Source of the DNA: Bacteroidota bacterium
GTDB taxonomy: Bacteria > Bacteroidota > Bacteroidia > Bacteroidales > JAADJA01
Assembly: GCA_024278155.1 (NCBI GenBank)
Contig: JAJRTT010000487.1
Coordinates: forward strand, 1 to 13,146
Length of the DNA stretch: 13,146 bases
Reading direction: 5' to 3'
Below, piece after piece: positions 13,037-13,146 of this stretch. The translations under genes were made by a program, and so were the position numbers. Each line of letters opens with the position of its first letter. Position 1 is the stretch's first letter. The notes below the pieces were generated by a model, which did no database searches, was not told the origin of the DNA, and worked only from the letters and a program-made list of their open reading frames with translations.

Positions 13037-13146
13037 ATGACGAAAAAAGAAAACGCAAGCCTGATCATCGATTTTTTCCACCGCACCATGATGCACCATG
13101 CCATGTGGTTTGCCGAAGTGCAACACCAAATGGGAAGGGAAAAAGC
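13037..13146 (+). CDS. 5' end of an unidentified cytoplasmic protein, cut by window edge
   Basis: The frame opens with ATG at 13037 and stays open for 36 codons to the edge: MTKKENASLIIDFFHRTMM, then HHAMWFAEVQHQMGREK. It has no signal peptide or membrane segment. The His-rich helix ending in 'HHAMWFAEVQHQMG' resembles the start of DUF6125-type (L-2-amino-thiazoline-4-carboxylate hydrolase-like) proteins as I remember them, but too little is visible to name it. The codon pattern and a consensus -7 box upstream support a real gene. A 64-codon frame on the opposite strand (12935-13129) overlaps it and is likely a shadow. Confidence 0.6.
   Translation, partial: MTKKENASLIIDFFHRTMMHHAMWFAEVQHQMGREK

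Noticed and set aside
12935..13129. 64-codon minus-strand frame near the right edge
   Set aside because: It overlaps the promoter and 5' end of the more credible plus-strand gene and has no recognisable features.

Overview
The window looks like a chromosomal segment of a Bacteroidota bacterium. The signs are a secreted protein with a Type IX secretion (T9SS) C-terminal sorting domain, several Sec signal peptides and LSSC-type lipoboxes, a eukaryote-like citrate (Si)-synthase, a PspC/LiaF-like envelope protein, and upstream regions with boxes close to the Bacteroidota -7 consensus TAnnTTTG. The genus cannot be fixed from the sequence. I found no rRNA, tRNA, CRISPR array, integrase or intact transposase.

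Layout. Positions 1-1639 (minus): a two-gene unit of secreted proteins, a T9SS cargo followed 15 nt later by a secreted propeller-like protein that runs off the left edge. Positions 1802-2347 (plus): an unknown lipoprotein. Positions 2347-3590: a decayed stretch holding a strong hairpin, a REP-like element with the TTCGACAAGCTCAG motif, the C-terminal remnant of a frameshifted M24 Xaa-Pro aminopeptidase, an inverted-repeat pair and three copies of a GTTGGTGACAACACCAAC-type palindrome. Positions 3591-4352: a beta-barrel-like protein whose signal peptide is interrupted by an in-frame TGA. Positions 4468-4968 (minus): a PspC-domain membrane protein. Positions 5182-6522: citrate synthase with a terminator. 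Positions 6768-7178: a YjbQ/UPF0047 protein.

Positions 7228-9111 form a tight three-gene operon: a secreted coiled-coil protein, a membrane-anchored DUF2953/YtfI-like protein (stop and start overlap as TAGTG), and a GerW/YtfJ-family protein. YtfI and YtfJ are neighbours in spore-forming Firmicutes, so finding the pair in a non-sporulating phylum next to an envelope coiled-coil protein is the best candidate here for an undescribed system.

Positions 9180-11207 (minus): a large secreted glycoside-hydrolase-like protein with an unusual N-terminal adhesin plus dockerin-like module. Positions 11423-12004 (minus): an AcpH-like ACP phosphodiesterase, divergent from an SdiA-regulated/YjiK-like lipoprotein at 12099-12872. 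The 5' end of an unidentified gene begins at 13037. Most units look like independent housekeeping or envelope genes; only the 956/940 pair and the 7228-9111 trio look like operons.
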